Assembly (NCBI RefSeq): GCF_001426505.1
Contig: NZ_LMEV01000018.1
Coordinates: forward strand, 18,802 to 82,801
Direction: 5' to 3'
Length of the DNA stretch: 64,000 bases
Origin: Variovorax sp. Root473
Lineage (GTDB): Bacteria; Pseudomonadota; Gammaproteobacteria; Burkholderiales; Burkholderiaceae_C
Shown here: positions 17,094-28,902 of the stretch, piece after piece
How the letters are laid out: each line of letters starts with the position of its first letter
Position numbering within the stretch: position 1 is the stretch's first letter
The notes under the pieces: model-generated
What the model saw: only the letters and a program-made list of their open reading frames with translations
Told to the model about the DNA's origin: nothing
Database searches by the model: none
Made by a program: the position numbers and the translations under genes

Positions 17094-17885
17094 TCAGCCG
17101 AGTGCTTTGGTCACGGCGCGCTGCGTCAGCACGCTGATCAGGTTCGCGCGGTAGGCGGCCGAGGCATGCAGGTCGCTGTTGAGGTCGCTCGCGTCGATCT
17201 TCACGGCGGCAGCTGCCGCGGCGGTGAAGCTCTTGTTGAGCGCGTCCTCGAGCCCGGCGTGGCGGAACACGCCATTGCCCGCGCCGGTGACGGCCACGCG
17301 CACGCCGCTGTCGTACTGCGCCAGGAAGATGCCGACCAGCGGGAAGTTCGAGGCCTTCTGGCGCAGCTTCTCGTACACCGCGCGCTTCGGAATCGGGAAG
17401 CGGATGGCGACGATCAGCTCGTCTTCTTCAAGCGCCGTGGTGAACAGGCCCTGGAAGAAGTCGTCGGCCGCAATTTCGCGCTTCGACGTGACGATGGTCG
17501 CGCCCGAGGCCAGCACGGCGCTCGGATAGCACGCAGCCGGGTCGTTGTTGGCCACCGAGCCGCCGACGGTGCCCATCGCGCGCACCTGCCGGTCGCCGAT
17601 GCGCGACGCGAGGTCGGCCAGCGCGGGGTACGCGGCCTTCACGTCGGCGTTGTTCGCCACGTCGAGGTGACGCGACATGGCGCCAAGGGTGACCGTGCCG
17701 GCGTCTTTCTTGATGCCGGTGAGTTCCTTGATGCCGCTCAGGTCCACCAGCTGTTCGGACGCGGAGAGCCTGAGCTTCATGGAAGCGAGCAGTGTCTGGC
17801 CGCCGGCGAGCGGCTTGGCGCCCGCGGCGATGAGCTGGGCCGCATCGGCCACGGTGGCTGGCCGTTCGAGAGTGAAGGCGTACAT
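17094..17885 (-). CDS. coxM: CoxM-like FAD-binding medium subunit
   Basis: FAD-binding subunit of 263 residues of a xanthine-dehydrogenase-family hydroxylase. The FAD motifs are AGGQTLLASMK near residues 27-37 (diphosphate loop) and TVGGSVANNDPAA near 106-118. The C-terminal CO_deh_flav_C domain follows. It passes electrons from the iron-sulfur subunit to the respiratory chain. It lies 23 bases after coxL, whose order S-L-M differs from the M-S-L order of form I clusters. Confidence 0.93.
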   Translation of the reverse strand: MYAFTLERPATVADAAQLIAAGAKPLAGGQTLLASMKLRLSASEQLVDLSGIKELTGIKKDAGTVTLGAMSRHLDVANNADVKAAYPALADLASRIGDRQVRAMGTVGGSVANNDPAACYPSAVLASGATIVTSKREIAADDFFQGLFTTALEEDELIVAIRFPIPKRAVYEKLRQKASNFPLVGIFLAQYDSGVRVAVTGAGNGVFRHAGLEDALNKSFTAAAAAAVKIDASDLNSDLHASAAYRANLISVLTQRAVTKALG

Positions 17886-17908
17886 GGTGTGAGTCCTTCT
17901 GTTGTTGT

Positions 17909-20347
<2,439 letters not shown>

Positions 20348-20361
20348 GATGTGGCTCCCTT

Positions 20362-20859
20362 TCAGGCGGTGACGGTGGTCTTGACCGGAGTGCCCGAGGC
20401 CATGGCCTCGCCGCCCATCTTCACGGCCTTCACGATGTTCTGGTAACCCGTGCAGCGGCACAGGTTGCCCTCGAGCAGTTCGCGGATTTCCGACTCGCTC
20501 GACTTGGGGTGGTGGGTGCACAGGTCGATGGCGCTCATGACCATGCCCGGCGTGCAGAAACCGCACTGCAGGCCGTGGCACTCCTTGAAGGCTGCCTGCA
20601 TGGGATGCATGGTGCCGTCGGCTTCGGCAATGCCCTCGATGGTGGTGACCTCGGCGCCGGCCGCCTGCGCGACCAGGATGTTGCACGACTTGACCGCCCG
20701 GCCGTTCAGGTGGACCGTGCAGGCGCCGCACTGGGCGGTGTCGCATCCGACGTGGGTTCCGGTGAGGTGGAGGTGCTCGCGGATCGCGTGCACAAGGAAG
20801 GTGTTCGGTGGAGCGTCGACCGTGACCGGACGGCCGTTGACCTTGAAAGCGACCTGCAT
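20362..20859 (-). CDS. coxS: CoxS-like [2Fe-2S] small subunit
   Basis: Iron-sulfur subunit of 165 residues. Plant-ferredoxin-type cluster ligands are Cys39, Cys44, Cys47 and Cys59 (GCDTAQCGACTVH); the second cluster uses Cys99, Cys102, Cys134 and Cys136 (CGFC and CRC). It is the first gene of the cox-like operon; only 14 bases separate its stop from the coxL ATG. A 191-base region divides it from the divergent regulator at 21051, and the operon promoter must lie there. No sigma-54 promoter was recognised. Confidence 0.95.
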   Translation of the reverse strand: MQVAFKVNGRPVTVDAPPNTFLVHAIREHLHLTGTHVGCDTAQCGACTVHLNGRAVKSCNILVAQAAGAEVTTIEGIAEADGTMHPMQAAFKECHGLQCGFCTPGMVMSAIDLCTHHPKSSESEIRELLEGNLCRCTGYQNIVKAVKMGGEAMASGTPVKTTVTA

Positions 20860-21050
20860 GTGGCTGTCTCCGTGGAAGGTGATGGCTGGTTCAGCGGGTC
20901 ATCTTGGATGCCGCGCTTTCGCACTATCCTAGGCAAAAACCCTCGACACTTGCACAGCGCGCGGGAAATTCTCAAAATGAAACAGCTTGTCGTCCGGCGA
21001 GCCTCAAAAAGCCGCCTGCCCCCGCCCCTCCCGCGCGAAGAAGAATCCTC

Positions 21051-22211
21051 ATGATGATGTCCGCTTCCGCCACCCCGTCTCCCGTCGAGCGTTCGCTGGC
21101 CATTGCGCAGGCGCGCCGCGAGCTGATCGAAGGCGACGGCCCCCGGCCGCGCGTCGCAGCGCGGGTCGATCCGGGCATCACCCGCTCCTGGCAGCGTTGC
21201 CTCGAAGCCGGCCGCCGGCCCCAGCAGCGCGTGAGCTTTGAAGCCGTGAGCCGCAGCGCCGGCCGCGATGTCACCGAATGCAACCGGGCCCTGGTCACGG
21301 CGGCGCGTCCGGTGATCGAACGGCTCTCCCGCGCCATTGCCGACACCCGCTATTTCGCCATCCTGACCGACGCTCGCGGCATCGTGGTCGATGTGGGCAC
21401 CCTGCCCGACGGCAGCGACCCTGCCGCCCGCCACGCGCGCGACATCGGGCGCATCGGTGTCGACCTGTCGGAAAGCGCCATCGGCACCAGCGCCATCGGC
21501 ACGGCACTGGCCGAACAGGAATCGGTGTGGCTGCACCGCGGCGAACACTTCTTCGACGACACCAGCGTGTACAGCTGCGCCGGCGCCCCGCTCTTCGGTC
21601 CCCGGGGCGACTGCATCGGCATGCTCGACCTCACGGGCGTGCAGGTGGTCGAGCGGCCCGAGCTGCGCCACCTGGCCACGCTGTCGGCGCGCAGCATCGA
21701 GAACCTGCTGGTGCAGCGCGAACCTTGCGAGCTGCTGCTGCGGCTGCTCTGGCCCGGCTGCCCGAGCAGCGAGACCACCGAAGGCCTGCTGTGCATCGAC
21801 GCGGCCGGCCACGTCGCCGGCGCCAACGCCGCGGCGCGGCAGATGCTGCACCAGCCGCTGGCCTGCCATCCGGGCGGCCTGCATTTCAACGACCTGTTCG
21901 CGCTGCCGCTGCACATGATGTTCGACGCCGCACGGCGCGGCGATGCAACGCTCGAGGTGCCGCTGTGGTCGGGCCTGCGGGTGCAGGTGCGGGCCCAGCG
22001 CGGCGGCAGCGAGCACGGTGGTGTGCCGGGTGTGTCCGGCACTGCCACCGACGTTCGCCCCCGCCTGCGCGACGTGGAAACCGCGCTGATCCGCAAGGCA
22101 GTCACCGACGCGCGTGGCAATGTGGCCGAGGCGGCGCGCACGCTGGGCATCAGCCGTGCGACGGTCTACCGCAAGCTCTGGCGCGGCCGGCCTGCGGGCA
22201 CGTCGGACTGA
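21051..22211 (+). CDS. AcoR-like regulator with GAF and Fis-type HTH but no AAA+ domain
   Basis: Protein of 386 residues. Residues 75-225 form a GAF-like sensor domain (TRYFAILTDARGIVVDVG, then GVDLSESAIGTSAIGTAL as in AcoR/DhaR). A weaker PAS-like stretch follows. The C-terminus has a Fis-type helix-turn-helix (NVAEAARTLGISRATVYRKL near 356-375). The central sigma-54 AAA+ domain with the GAFTGA motif is absent, so it should not activate sigma-54 promoters. It is divergent from the cox-like operon and is the obvious candidate regulator. Three ATG codons in a row open the gene (21051, 21054, 21057). A weak promoter, TTGCAC-17-CAAAAT, lies at 20950-20978. Confidence 0.82.
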   Translation: MMMSASATPSPVERSLAIAQARRELIEGDGPRPRVAARVDPGITRSWQRCLEAGRRPQQRVSFEAVSRSAGRDVTECNRALVTAARPVIERLSRAIADTRYFAILTDARGIVVDVGTLPDGSDPAARHARDIGRIGVDLSESAIGTSAIGTALAEQESVWLHRGEHFFDDTSVYSCAGAPLFGPRGDCIGMLDLTGVQVVERPELRHLATLSARSIENLLVQREPCELLLRLLWPGCPSSETTEGLLCIDAAGHVAGANAAARQMLHQPLACHPGGLHFNDLFALPLHMMFDAARRGDATLEVPLWSGLRVQVRAQRGGSEHGGVPGVSGTATDVRPRLRDVETALIRKAVTDARGNVAEAARTLGISRATVYRKLWRGRPAGTSD

Positions 22212-22236
22212 TCCGGCGCAGACCCGGCGCGCGCCG

Positions 22237-22614
22237 TCAGGCGCCGACGGGCACCTTGTCGAGAAAGCCCGTCACCGCGCGCAGCTTGCCTGCGTCGACC
22301 TGCGCAAAGTCGGTGCCCTGGATCAGGTCGTCGGTGCCGCTCGGGCCCAGCGTCCACGAGAAGCGCAGGTTGTCGCCGTGCGCCTCGGCCTTGCCCAGCA
22401 GGTGGAAGCGAAAGCCCGGATAGCGCTGGTGCACCGCGCCGACCAGCGCGCTGATCTGCTCGCGGCCGCTGGCCTGCGCCATCGGATCGACATAGCGGGC
22501 GTCGGCGGTCCAGCCGGTTTCGATGAGTGCGGCGCGGCGCGCGGCGTCGGTCTCGTTCCAGACGGCGATGTAGCCGGTGGCGATGGCATGGGCGTCGTGG
22601 GTGGCGGTGTTCAT
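22237..22614 (-). CDS. SnoaL/NTF2-like small protein
   Basis: Protein of 125 residues with the NTF2-like alpha+beta cone fold: an opening helix (HAIATGYIAVWNETD), DARYVDPMAQASGREQISALV near residues 36-58, and strands ending in FSWTLGP. Such proteins are small-molecule isomerases, hydrolases or binding proteins. Start at 22614 is supported by GGA nine bases upstream. It lies 91 bases after the MlrC-like gene on the same strand and is probably the last gene of the liv/amidohydrolase operon. The substrate is unknown. Confidence 0.78.
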   Translation of the reverse strand: MNTATHDAHAIATGYIAVWNETDAARRAALIETGWTADARYVDPMAQASGREQISALVGAVHQRYPGFRFHLLGKAEAHGDNLRFSWTLGPSGTDDLIQGTDFAQVDAGKLRAVTGFLDKVPVGA

Positions 22615-22705
22615 GGCGACTGTTCCTTTCGAGGGTTCGACCCGCAACAGCGCGGGGTGAAGGAATGGTCGCGCCGCACGCGCCGCGCGTCGATGACGTG
22701 GCAGG

Positions 22706-24199
22706 TTATGCAGACAGGTCCATCGTCGCGTTCGCGTCGAGCGGGAACACCGGCCGGCGCACCTGGCTGAACGGGAACAGGCCGTAGTCCGAACTGGTCA
22801 CGCCCGGGCTGTCGCACTCCACCAGCGCCGCCGACAGCGGCTCGAACACCGGCCGGCAGTACATGCGCGACTTCAGCAGCAGGAAGCGTTCCGTGCGCGG
22901 GTCGAGCCCGGCGCATTCGAACACGCCGATGTCCCACGGCTCCTGCGTGCGCTCGGTGACGACGATGCGCGCCGCGCCGATGTCGAACAGCACCGTGCGG
23001 CCCATGCTGCTGCGCTGGCCAGTGTAGGTGGGGCCGGTGATCACGTACTCGCCGTTGCTGATGGTGCGCACGGTGCCGGTCAGCTGCACGGGCGTCTTCG
23101 CGAGACCGATGCCTTCGAGCGACACCTTGTTGCCCAGCGCCACCGTCACCTCGGCGCCCTCGCCCGCAGCGACCAGCGCGGCCACCGCCTCGGGGTCGCA
23201 CAGCGGCCCGACGCCGATGCCGTCCAGGCCCTGCGCCAGCGCTTCCTGCAGCACGTCCATCGTGTCGCAGCTGCCGCCGGACATGCAGTTGTCGCCGTGG
23301 TCGAGCAGCAGCACCGGGCGCGTCGCACCGCCGGCAATGAGCTTCGCGCGTGCGACCGACTCGGCCAGCGGCTCGCTGCGGTAGATGAAGGCCTCGCGCT
23401 CGGCCCACATCTGCGCGGCGATGCGGTCGGCCGTGGCCTGGGCGCGCGCGGGCGATTGCGCATCGACCACGATCACGCTCATGCACGGCGCCGCGATGTC
23501 CGACAGCGAGAAACCCGCCAGGATCGACACCGCGAGCGACTCGGATTTTTCCGCCGCGCGCGCCGCCTCGATGGCCCGCTGCATCGCGCCGGTGAACGAC
23601 GCGCTGCGCAGCGTGTGCGCCATCAGCGGCAGCTGGCGCCAGCGCATGTGCGGCTGGCTGCGCCCGGCCAGCAGGTCGAACATCAGCCGGCCGGCGTGCT
23701 CGCCTGTCTCGTACATGTCGATGTGCGGGTAGGTCTTGAAGCCGACGATGACGTCGGCGTTCTGCACCATCGCGGGCGTCACGTTGGCGTGCAGGTCCAG
23801 CGCCACGCCGATCGGCACGCCGGGCGCCGCGGCGCGCAGGCGCACCAGCAGGTCGCCTTCGCCGTCGGTGCTGTTCTGCGCCACCATCGCACCGTGCAGG
23901 TCGAGCAGGATCGCGTCGCAGCCCGGCGCCGCATCGACGATGCATTGCGTGAGCGTGGTGTAGGCCTGCGCATCGACCGGCCCGCTCGGGTTGGCCGACG
24001 CCGACACCGGCGTGACCACCTGTGCGCCCGCCGCTTCGGCCAGGTCGATGAAGGCCGACATCGCGGTGCGCATGCCCTTGTTGTCGGCGTAGGCCTGGTC
24101 ACCGAAAGTCGGGCCGTCGGGCCCGAAGGCCGCGAGCGGCGTGGGCACGGGCGAGAAGGTGTTGGTCTCGTGGTTGAGACGGGCGATCAGGACTTTCAT
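22706..24199 (-). CDS. MlrC-like M81-family metallopeptidase
   Basis: Protein of 497 residues. The N-terminal DUF1485 domain starts MKVLIARLNHETNTFSP, the hallmark of the MlrC family, with the metal-site region DAILLDLHGAMV near residues 95-106 and VALDLHANVTP near 131-141; the MlrC C-terminal domain follows (LLLDHGDNCMSGGSCDT near 297-313). MlrC of sphingomonads acts late in microcystin degradation, but most homologues have no known substrate and a microcystin role here is unlikely. The start overlaps the M20 hydrolase stop by ATGA, so the two enzymes are made together and probably act on the same imported amide or peptide-like compound. Confidence 0.85.
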   Translation of the reverse strand: MKVLIARLNHETNTFSPVPTPLAAFGPDGPTFGDQAYADNKGMRTAMSAFIDLAEAAGAQVVTPVSASANPSGPVDAQAYTTLTQCIVDAAPGCDAILLDLHGAMVAQNSTDGEGDLLVRLRAAAPGVPIGVALDLHANVTPAMVQNADVIVGFKTYPHIDMYETGEHAGRLMFDLLAGRSQPHMRWRQLPLMAHTLRSASFTGAMQRAIEAARAAEKSESLAVSILAGFSLSDIAAPCMSVIVVDAQSPARAQATADRIAAQMWAEREAFIYRSEPLAESVARAKLIAGGATRPVLLLDHGDNCMSGGSCDTMDVLQEALAQGLDGIGVGPLCDPEAVAALVAAGEGAEVTVALGNKVSLEGIGLAKTPVQLTGTVRTISNGEYVITGPTYTGQRSSMGRTVLFDIGAARIVVTERTQEPWDIGVFECAGLDPRTERFLLLKSRMYCRPVFEPLSAALVECDSPGVTSSDYGLFPFSQVRRPVFPLDANATMDLSA

Positions 24200-25476
24200 G
24201 CAGCGACTCCTGCGCTTTGCAGCATGGCCTGCAGCAGCACGTTGCAGCCGGCCTCGAGGTGATCGGGCTGCGCGTCCTCGATCTCGTTGTGGCTGATGCC
24301 GTCCAGGCACGGCACGAAGATCATCGCCGCGGGGCACACGCGCGCGAGGTACACGGCATCGTGGCCGGCGCCGCTGATCACGTTCATCCAGGTCATGCCC
24401 TGGTCCTGCGCAGCCTCGCGCACGGCCGACACCAGCGCGGGCGTGAAGGGCTGCGGCGGGAAGTACACGACCTGCTCGATCGTCGCCTCGACCTTGCCCT
24501 TGGTCGCGATGCGCTGCACGGCTTCTTTCAGTGCCGCGTCCATGGCCGACAGCACCACGTCGTCGGCCGCACGCAGGTCGACGCTGAGCTTCACGCGGCC
24601 CGGAATCACGTTGCGCGAGTTCGGGTAGTTGTCGATCCAGCCGACCGTACCGCGCCCGTGCGGCGCATGGGCGAGCGCGATGCGGTTCACCTCGACCACG
24701 ATTTCGGCGGCGGCCAGCAGCGCGTCCTTGCGCAGTTCCATCGGCGTGGGGCCGGCATGGGCTTCCATGCCCTGCACGACCACGTCGTACCAGCGCTGGC
24801 CCAACGCGCCCTCGACCACGCCGATGACGCGCTCGTTCGCTTCGAGCACGGGCCCCTGTTCGATGTGCGCCTCGAAGTAGGCACCGACCGGCGATGCCGT
24901 CGCCGATGCGGGCACGGCGCCGGCATAGCCGATGGCCGACAGCGCCTCGGCCACGCTCACGCCGTCGGTGTCGCGCTGCGCGAGTGCATGCTCCAGCGTG
25001 AAAGCGCCCGCGAACACGCCCGAGCCCATCATCACGGGCACGAAGCGCGAGCCTTCCTCGTTGGTCCACACCGCGACCTCGACCGGTGCTTCGGTTTCAA
25101 TGCCCGCATCGTTCAGGCTGCGGATCACTTCCAGCCCGGCGAGCACGCCGTAGTTGCCGTCGAACTTGCCGCCCGTGGGCTGCGTGTCGATGTGGCTGCC
25201 GGTCGTGATGGGTGGCAGCGCGTTGTTGCGGCCTGCGCGGCGCGCAAAGATGTTGCCGATGGCGTCCACGCGCACTTCGCAGCCCGCCTCGCGCGCCCAG
25301 CGCGTGAAGAGGTCGCGGCCCTGTCGATCGAGGTCGGTGAGCGCGATGCGGCATACGCCGCCCTTCTCGGTGGCGCCGAGTTGCGCGAGTTGCATCAGCG
25401 AGTCCCAGAGGCGCTGCCCGTTCACGCGCAGCGCGCGCACGTCCGGCGTGGTGGAAAGTTCGTTCTGTGTGTTCAT
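24196..25476 (-). CDS. M20-family Zn-dependent amidohydrolase (N-carbamoyl-amino acid hydrolase/allantoate amidohydrolase type)
   Basis: Enzyme of 426 residues. Metal ligands typical of the HyuC/AllC/beta-ureidopropionase group are visible: His95 (GSHIDT), Asp106 (GGKFDGNYG), Glu140-Glu141 (TNEEGSRF), then EAHIEQGP and SHNE near the C-terminus. These enzymes remove the carbamoyl or amide group from N-carbamoyl-L-amino acids, N-carbamoyl-beta-alanine or allantoate. No hydantoinase, dihydropyrimidinase or allantoinase gene is present in the window. It lies 27 bases after livF and overlaps the MlrC-like gene, so it belongs to the liv operon. Beta-ureidopropionase would fit the beta-alanine genes at 32-35 kb, but that is inference. 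Confidence 0.86.
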   Translation of the reverse strand: MNTQNELSTTPDVRALRVNGQRLWDSLMQLAQLGATEKGGVCRIALTDLDRQGRDLFTRWAREAGCEVRVDAIGNIFARRAGRNNALPPITTGSHIDTQPTGGKFDGNYGVLAGLEVIRSLNDAGIETEAPVEVAVWTNEEGSRFVPVMMGSGVFAGAFTLEHALAQRDTDGVSVAEALSAIGYAGAVPASATASPVGAYFEAHIEQGPVLEANERVIGVVEGALGQRWYDVVVQGMEAHAGPTPMELRKDALLAAAEIVVEVNRIALAHAPHGRGTVGWIDNYPNSRNVIPGRVKLSVDLRAADDVVLSAMDAALKEAVQRIATKGKVEATIEQVVYFPPQPFTPALVSAVREAAQDQGMTWMNVISGAGHDAVYLARVCPAAMIFVPCLDGISHNEIEDAQPDHLEAGCNVLLQAMLQSAGVAA

Positions 25477-25503
25477 GTTTTTTCGACGAATGGATGGCGA
25501 GGT

Positions 25504-26216
<713 letters not shown>

Positions 26217-26220
<4 letters not shown>

Positions 26221-26984
26221 GCCTTGCCTCCGGTGATCATGTTGCCCAGGTACGCGGTGCGCACGCGCGCGTCGGACCGGATGTCGCCCGGCAGCCCCTC
26301 GGCCAGCACGCGGCCCAGCTGCATGACGGTCACGGTGTCGGAGATGTCCATCACGATGTTCATGTTGTGCTCGATCAGCACCACGGTGTGCGCGTCGCGC
26401 AGGCCGCGAATGAGCTGCTTCATGTCGTCGAGGTCGTCGATGCCCATGCCCGAGGTCGGCTCGTCCAGGAAGATGACCTTGGGTTTCGCGGCCAGCGCCA
26501 TGCCCACTTCGAGGCGGCGCTGCTGACCGTGCGAAAGCACGCTGGCGGCGGTGTCGGCCAGCCGTTCGAGGCCGACGCGTGCGAGCACCTCGGCCACCGT
26601 GTCGGTGCAGGCGCGCTCGCCGATGGGTGCACGCCAGCAGTTCATGGCCTGGCGCGGCGCAACGCCCTGCGCGGCCACGCGCAGGTTCTCGCGCACCGAG
26701 AGGCTGGGAAACAGGCTCGTGACCTGGAACGAGCGCGCCATGCCGCGCTGCACGCGCTGGTGGTCGGCCTCGCGCGTCACGTCGTGGCCGTCGAACAGGA
26801 TGCGCCCGCCCGTGGTGGTGCCGGTGCCCGTGAGCATGTGAAAGAGCGTGGTCTTGCCTGCGCCGTTGGGCCCGATCACCGAGTGCACGGTGTTGCGCCT
26901 GATCTTCAGGTCGACCCCGCCGAGCGCGGCGAACTTGCCGTAGTGCTTGGTGACGCCGATGGCTTCGATGAGGATGTCGCTCAT
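26217..26984 (-). CDS. livG: Branched-chain amino acid-type ABC transporter ATPase LivG
   Basis: ATPase of 255 residues. Walker A GPNGAGKTTLFHMLTG, signature LSHGQQRRLEVGMALA (LSHGQQR is usual for LivG), Walker B VIFLDEPTSGMG, and ending in the LivG-type LAEG-P-I segment. Overlaps livM upstream and livF downstream by ATGA, showing tight coupling. Together with LivF it forms the ATPase pair of the transporter. Confidence 0.92.
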
Positions 26985-27940
26985 GCTTTTTCTCCCTGTG
27001 CCAGCGGCGCTTCGGCGGCAGCCGCCGTCTTGCGGAACACCCGGCGCCAGGCGCTTTCGCCCAGGCCCCAGAGGCCGCGTTGCATGCCGATGCTCACGCC
27101 GATCAGCAGCAGGCCCAGCAGCAGCAGCCAGCGCGGCCACAGCGTGGAGAGCCAATCGGCCAGCAGCACGTAGAAGGCCGAACCGAGCACCGAGGCGAAC
27201 AGATTGCCGGTACCGCCGATCACGGTGATGACCAGGATCATCTCGCTCGTGTGGTACTCGGCGTTCGACAGCGGCGCGATGCCGGTCATCATCGCGTGCA
27301 GGCCGCCGGCCAGGCCGGTGACGGCGCCCGAGATCACGAAGGCCAGCAGCTTGAAGCGCTTGAGGTCGTAGCCCACGGCGGCGGCGCGGTCCTCGTTGTC
27401 GCGGATGGCGAGCAGCGTGCGGCCGAAGACCGAATCGGTCACCTTCAACAGCAGCGCGAACGCGATGAGGAAGATCACCGCCACGAAGGCGTAGTACTTC
27501 CACGGCGTGTCCATGAAGGCCGGGCGCGGCACGTCGAGCAGGCCGTTGTCGCCGCCCGTGAGCCCGGAGGCGGTGTACGCGATGAAATAGAACATCTGCG
27601 CAAAGGCCAGCGTCAGCATCACGAAGTAGGTGCCGCGCTGGCGGATGGCGACCCAGCCGACCACCGCCGCGCCCAGCGCGCCCATGCCGATGGCGGCGAG
27701 CAGCGCGAGCGGCATCGGCAGTTGCAGCCGCGTGAGCAGGATCGCGATGGTGTAGCTGCCCAGCCCGAAGAAGATGCCCTGTCCGAACGAGAGCAGCCCG
27801 GTGTAGCCCAGCAGCAGGTTGCAGCCCAGGGCGGCGAGCGCGTAGATGAGGACTTCGCTCGCGAGCGAGCCCGAGCGCATGCACAGCGGCAGCGCGAGCG
27901 CGACGATCAGCGCCAGCAGGAAGGTGTATTTCTTTGGCAT
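26981..27940 (-). CDS. livM: Branched-chain amino acid-type ABC transporter permease LivM
   Basis: Permease of 319 residues with about eight to ten membrane helices. The segment LGCNLLLGYTGLLSFGQGIFFGLGSY near residues 37-62 is the LivM signature, and GRTLLAIRDNEDRAAAVGYD near 181-200 contacts the ATPase. The ATG at 27940 is preferred to an upstream start which would add twelve residues with no hydrophobic character. Seven bases separate it from livH. Confidence 0.92.
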   Translation of the reverse strand: MPKKYTFLLALIVALALPLCMRSGSLASEVLIYALAALGCNLLLGYTGLLSFGQGIFFGLGSYTIAILLTRLQLPMPLALLAAIGMGALGAAVVGWVAIRQRGTYFVMLTLAFAQMFYFIAYTASGLTGGDNGLLDVPRPAFMDTPWKYYAFVAVIFLIAFALLLKVTDSVFGRTLLAIRDNEDRAAAVGYDLKRFKLLAFVISGAVTGLAGGLHAMMTGIAPLSNAEYHTSEMILVITVIGGTGNLFASVLGSAFYVLLADWLSTLWPRWLLLLGLLLIGVSIGMQRGLWGLGESAWRRVFRKTAAAAEAPLAQGEKA

Positions 27941-27947
27941 GGCGCGT

Positions 27948-28808
27948 TCATCCTCTGCGGCCGAGCAGGCCATGCGGGCGCAGCAGCAGCACGGCGCCCA
28001 TCGCGATGTAGATCATCAGGCTCGCCCCGGGCGGCCAGATGGTGCTCATGAGGCTTTGCACGATGCCGATCAGCACGCCACCGACCAGCGCACCGCTGAA
28101 GCTGCCGAGCCCGCCGATCACCACGACCACGAAGGCCACGCCCAGCGCCTCGACGCCCATGAAGGGCTCGGCCCCGCGGATGGGCGCAGCGAGCACGCCG
28201 GCCAGTGCCGCCGTGGCCGCGCCGAGCGCGAACACCAGGCTGAACACGCGGAACACGTTGATGCCCAGCAGCGAGACCATCTCGGTCGATTCGCTGCCCG
28301 CGCGCACCGCGCTGCCCAGCCGCGTGCCTTCGAGCACCCACCACAGCAGCACCGCGAGCACGGCGGTGAAGCCGATCACGAAGAGCCGGTACTTCGGGTA
28401 GATGAAGCTGCCCCACATCACCACGCCCTGCAGCAGGTCGGGCGTGGGCACGCTGTTGCCCAGCGGGCCCCAGAACACGATGACGATCTCCTGCACCGCG
28501 AGCGCCAGGCCCACGGTCACGAGGATGTGGAACTCGTGCGGCTTGGCGTACACGCGGCGCAGCAGCAGCTTCTCGGCCAGCCAGCCGAGCGCGCCGACGA
28601 ACAGCGGCACCAGCACGAGCGCGGCCCAGAAGTTCAGGCCCCACTGCAGCGCCTGGAAGCACAGGTAGGCGCCCAGCAGGTAGAAAGCGCCGTGCGCGAA
28701 GTTCACGAAGCGCAGCAGGCCGAACACGATGGACAAGCCAACGGCCAGCAGGAAATACAGCATGCCGATGCCGATTCCGTTGATGGTCTGGAGCAGGTAG
28801 ACGGACAT
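27948..28808 (-). CDS. livH: Branched-chain amino acid-type ABC transporter permease LivH
   Basis: Permease of 286 residues. The N-terminus LLQTINGIGIGMLYFLLAVGLSIVFGLLRFVNFAHG is split by the GLxxVxNFAHG motif of LivH, and the ATPase-contact loop reads AVRAGSESTEMVSLLGIN. The start at 28808 is chosen; an upstream TTG seven codons earlier is less likely. The 94 bases to the livK stop hold GC-rich inverted repeats that could act as a partial terminator or RNA-stability element, as is common between binding-protein and permease genes. Confidence 0.9.
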   Translation of the reverse strand: MSVYLLQTINGIGIGMLYFLLAVGLSIVFGLLRFVNFAHGAFYLLGAYLCFQALQWGLNFWAALVLVPLFVGALGWLAEKLLLRRVYAKPHEFHILVTVGLALAVQEIVIVFWGPLGNSVPTPDLLQGVVMWGSFIYPKYRLFVIGFTAVLAVLLWWVLEGTRLGSAVRAGSESTEMVSLLGINVFRVFSLVFALGAATAALAGVLAAPIRGAEPFMGVEALGVAFVVVVIGGLGSFSGALVGGVLIGIVQSLMSTIWPPGASLMIYIAMGAVLLLRPHGLLGRRG

Positions 28809-28902
28809 AGGTGTCGGGGGGGATGGCAAACGTGCAGGCGGCCCACGCCCTGCCCGCGCCGCAAACGATGCGGGCGCAGGCGCGGCGCGGAGCCGGGCGG
28901 CG

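Noticed and set aside
22706..24199. A microcystin degradation gene.
   Set aside because: The MlrC family is much wider than that pathway, and mlrA, mlrB and mlrD are absent.
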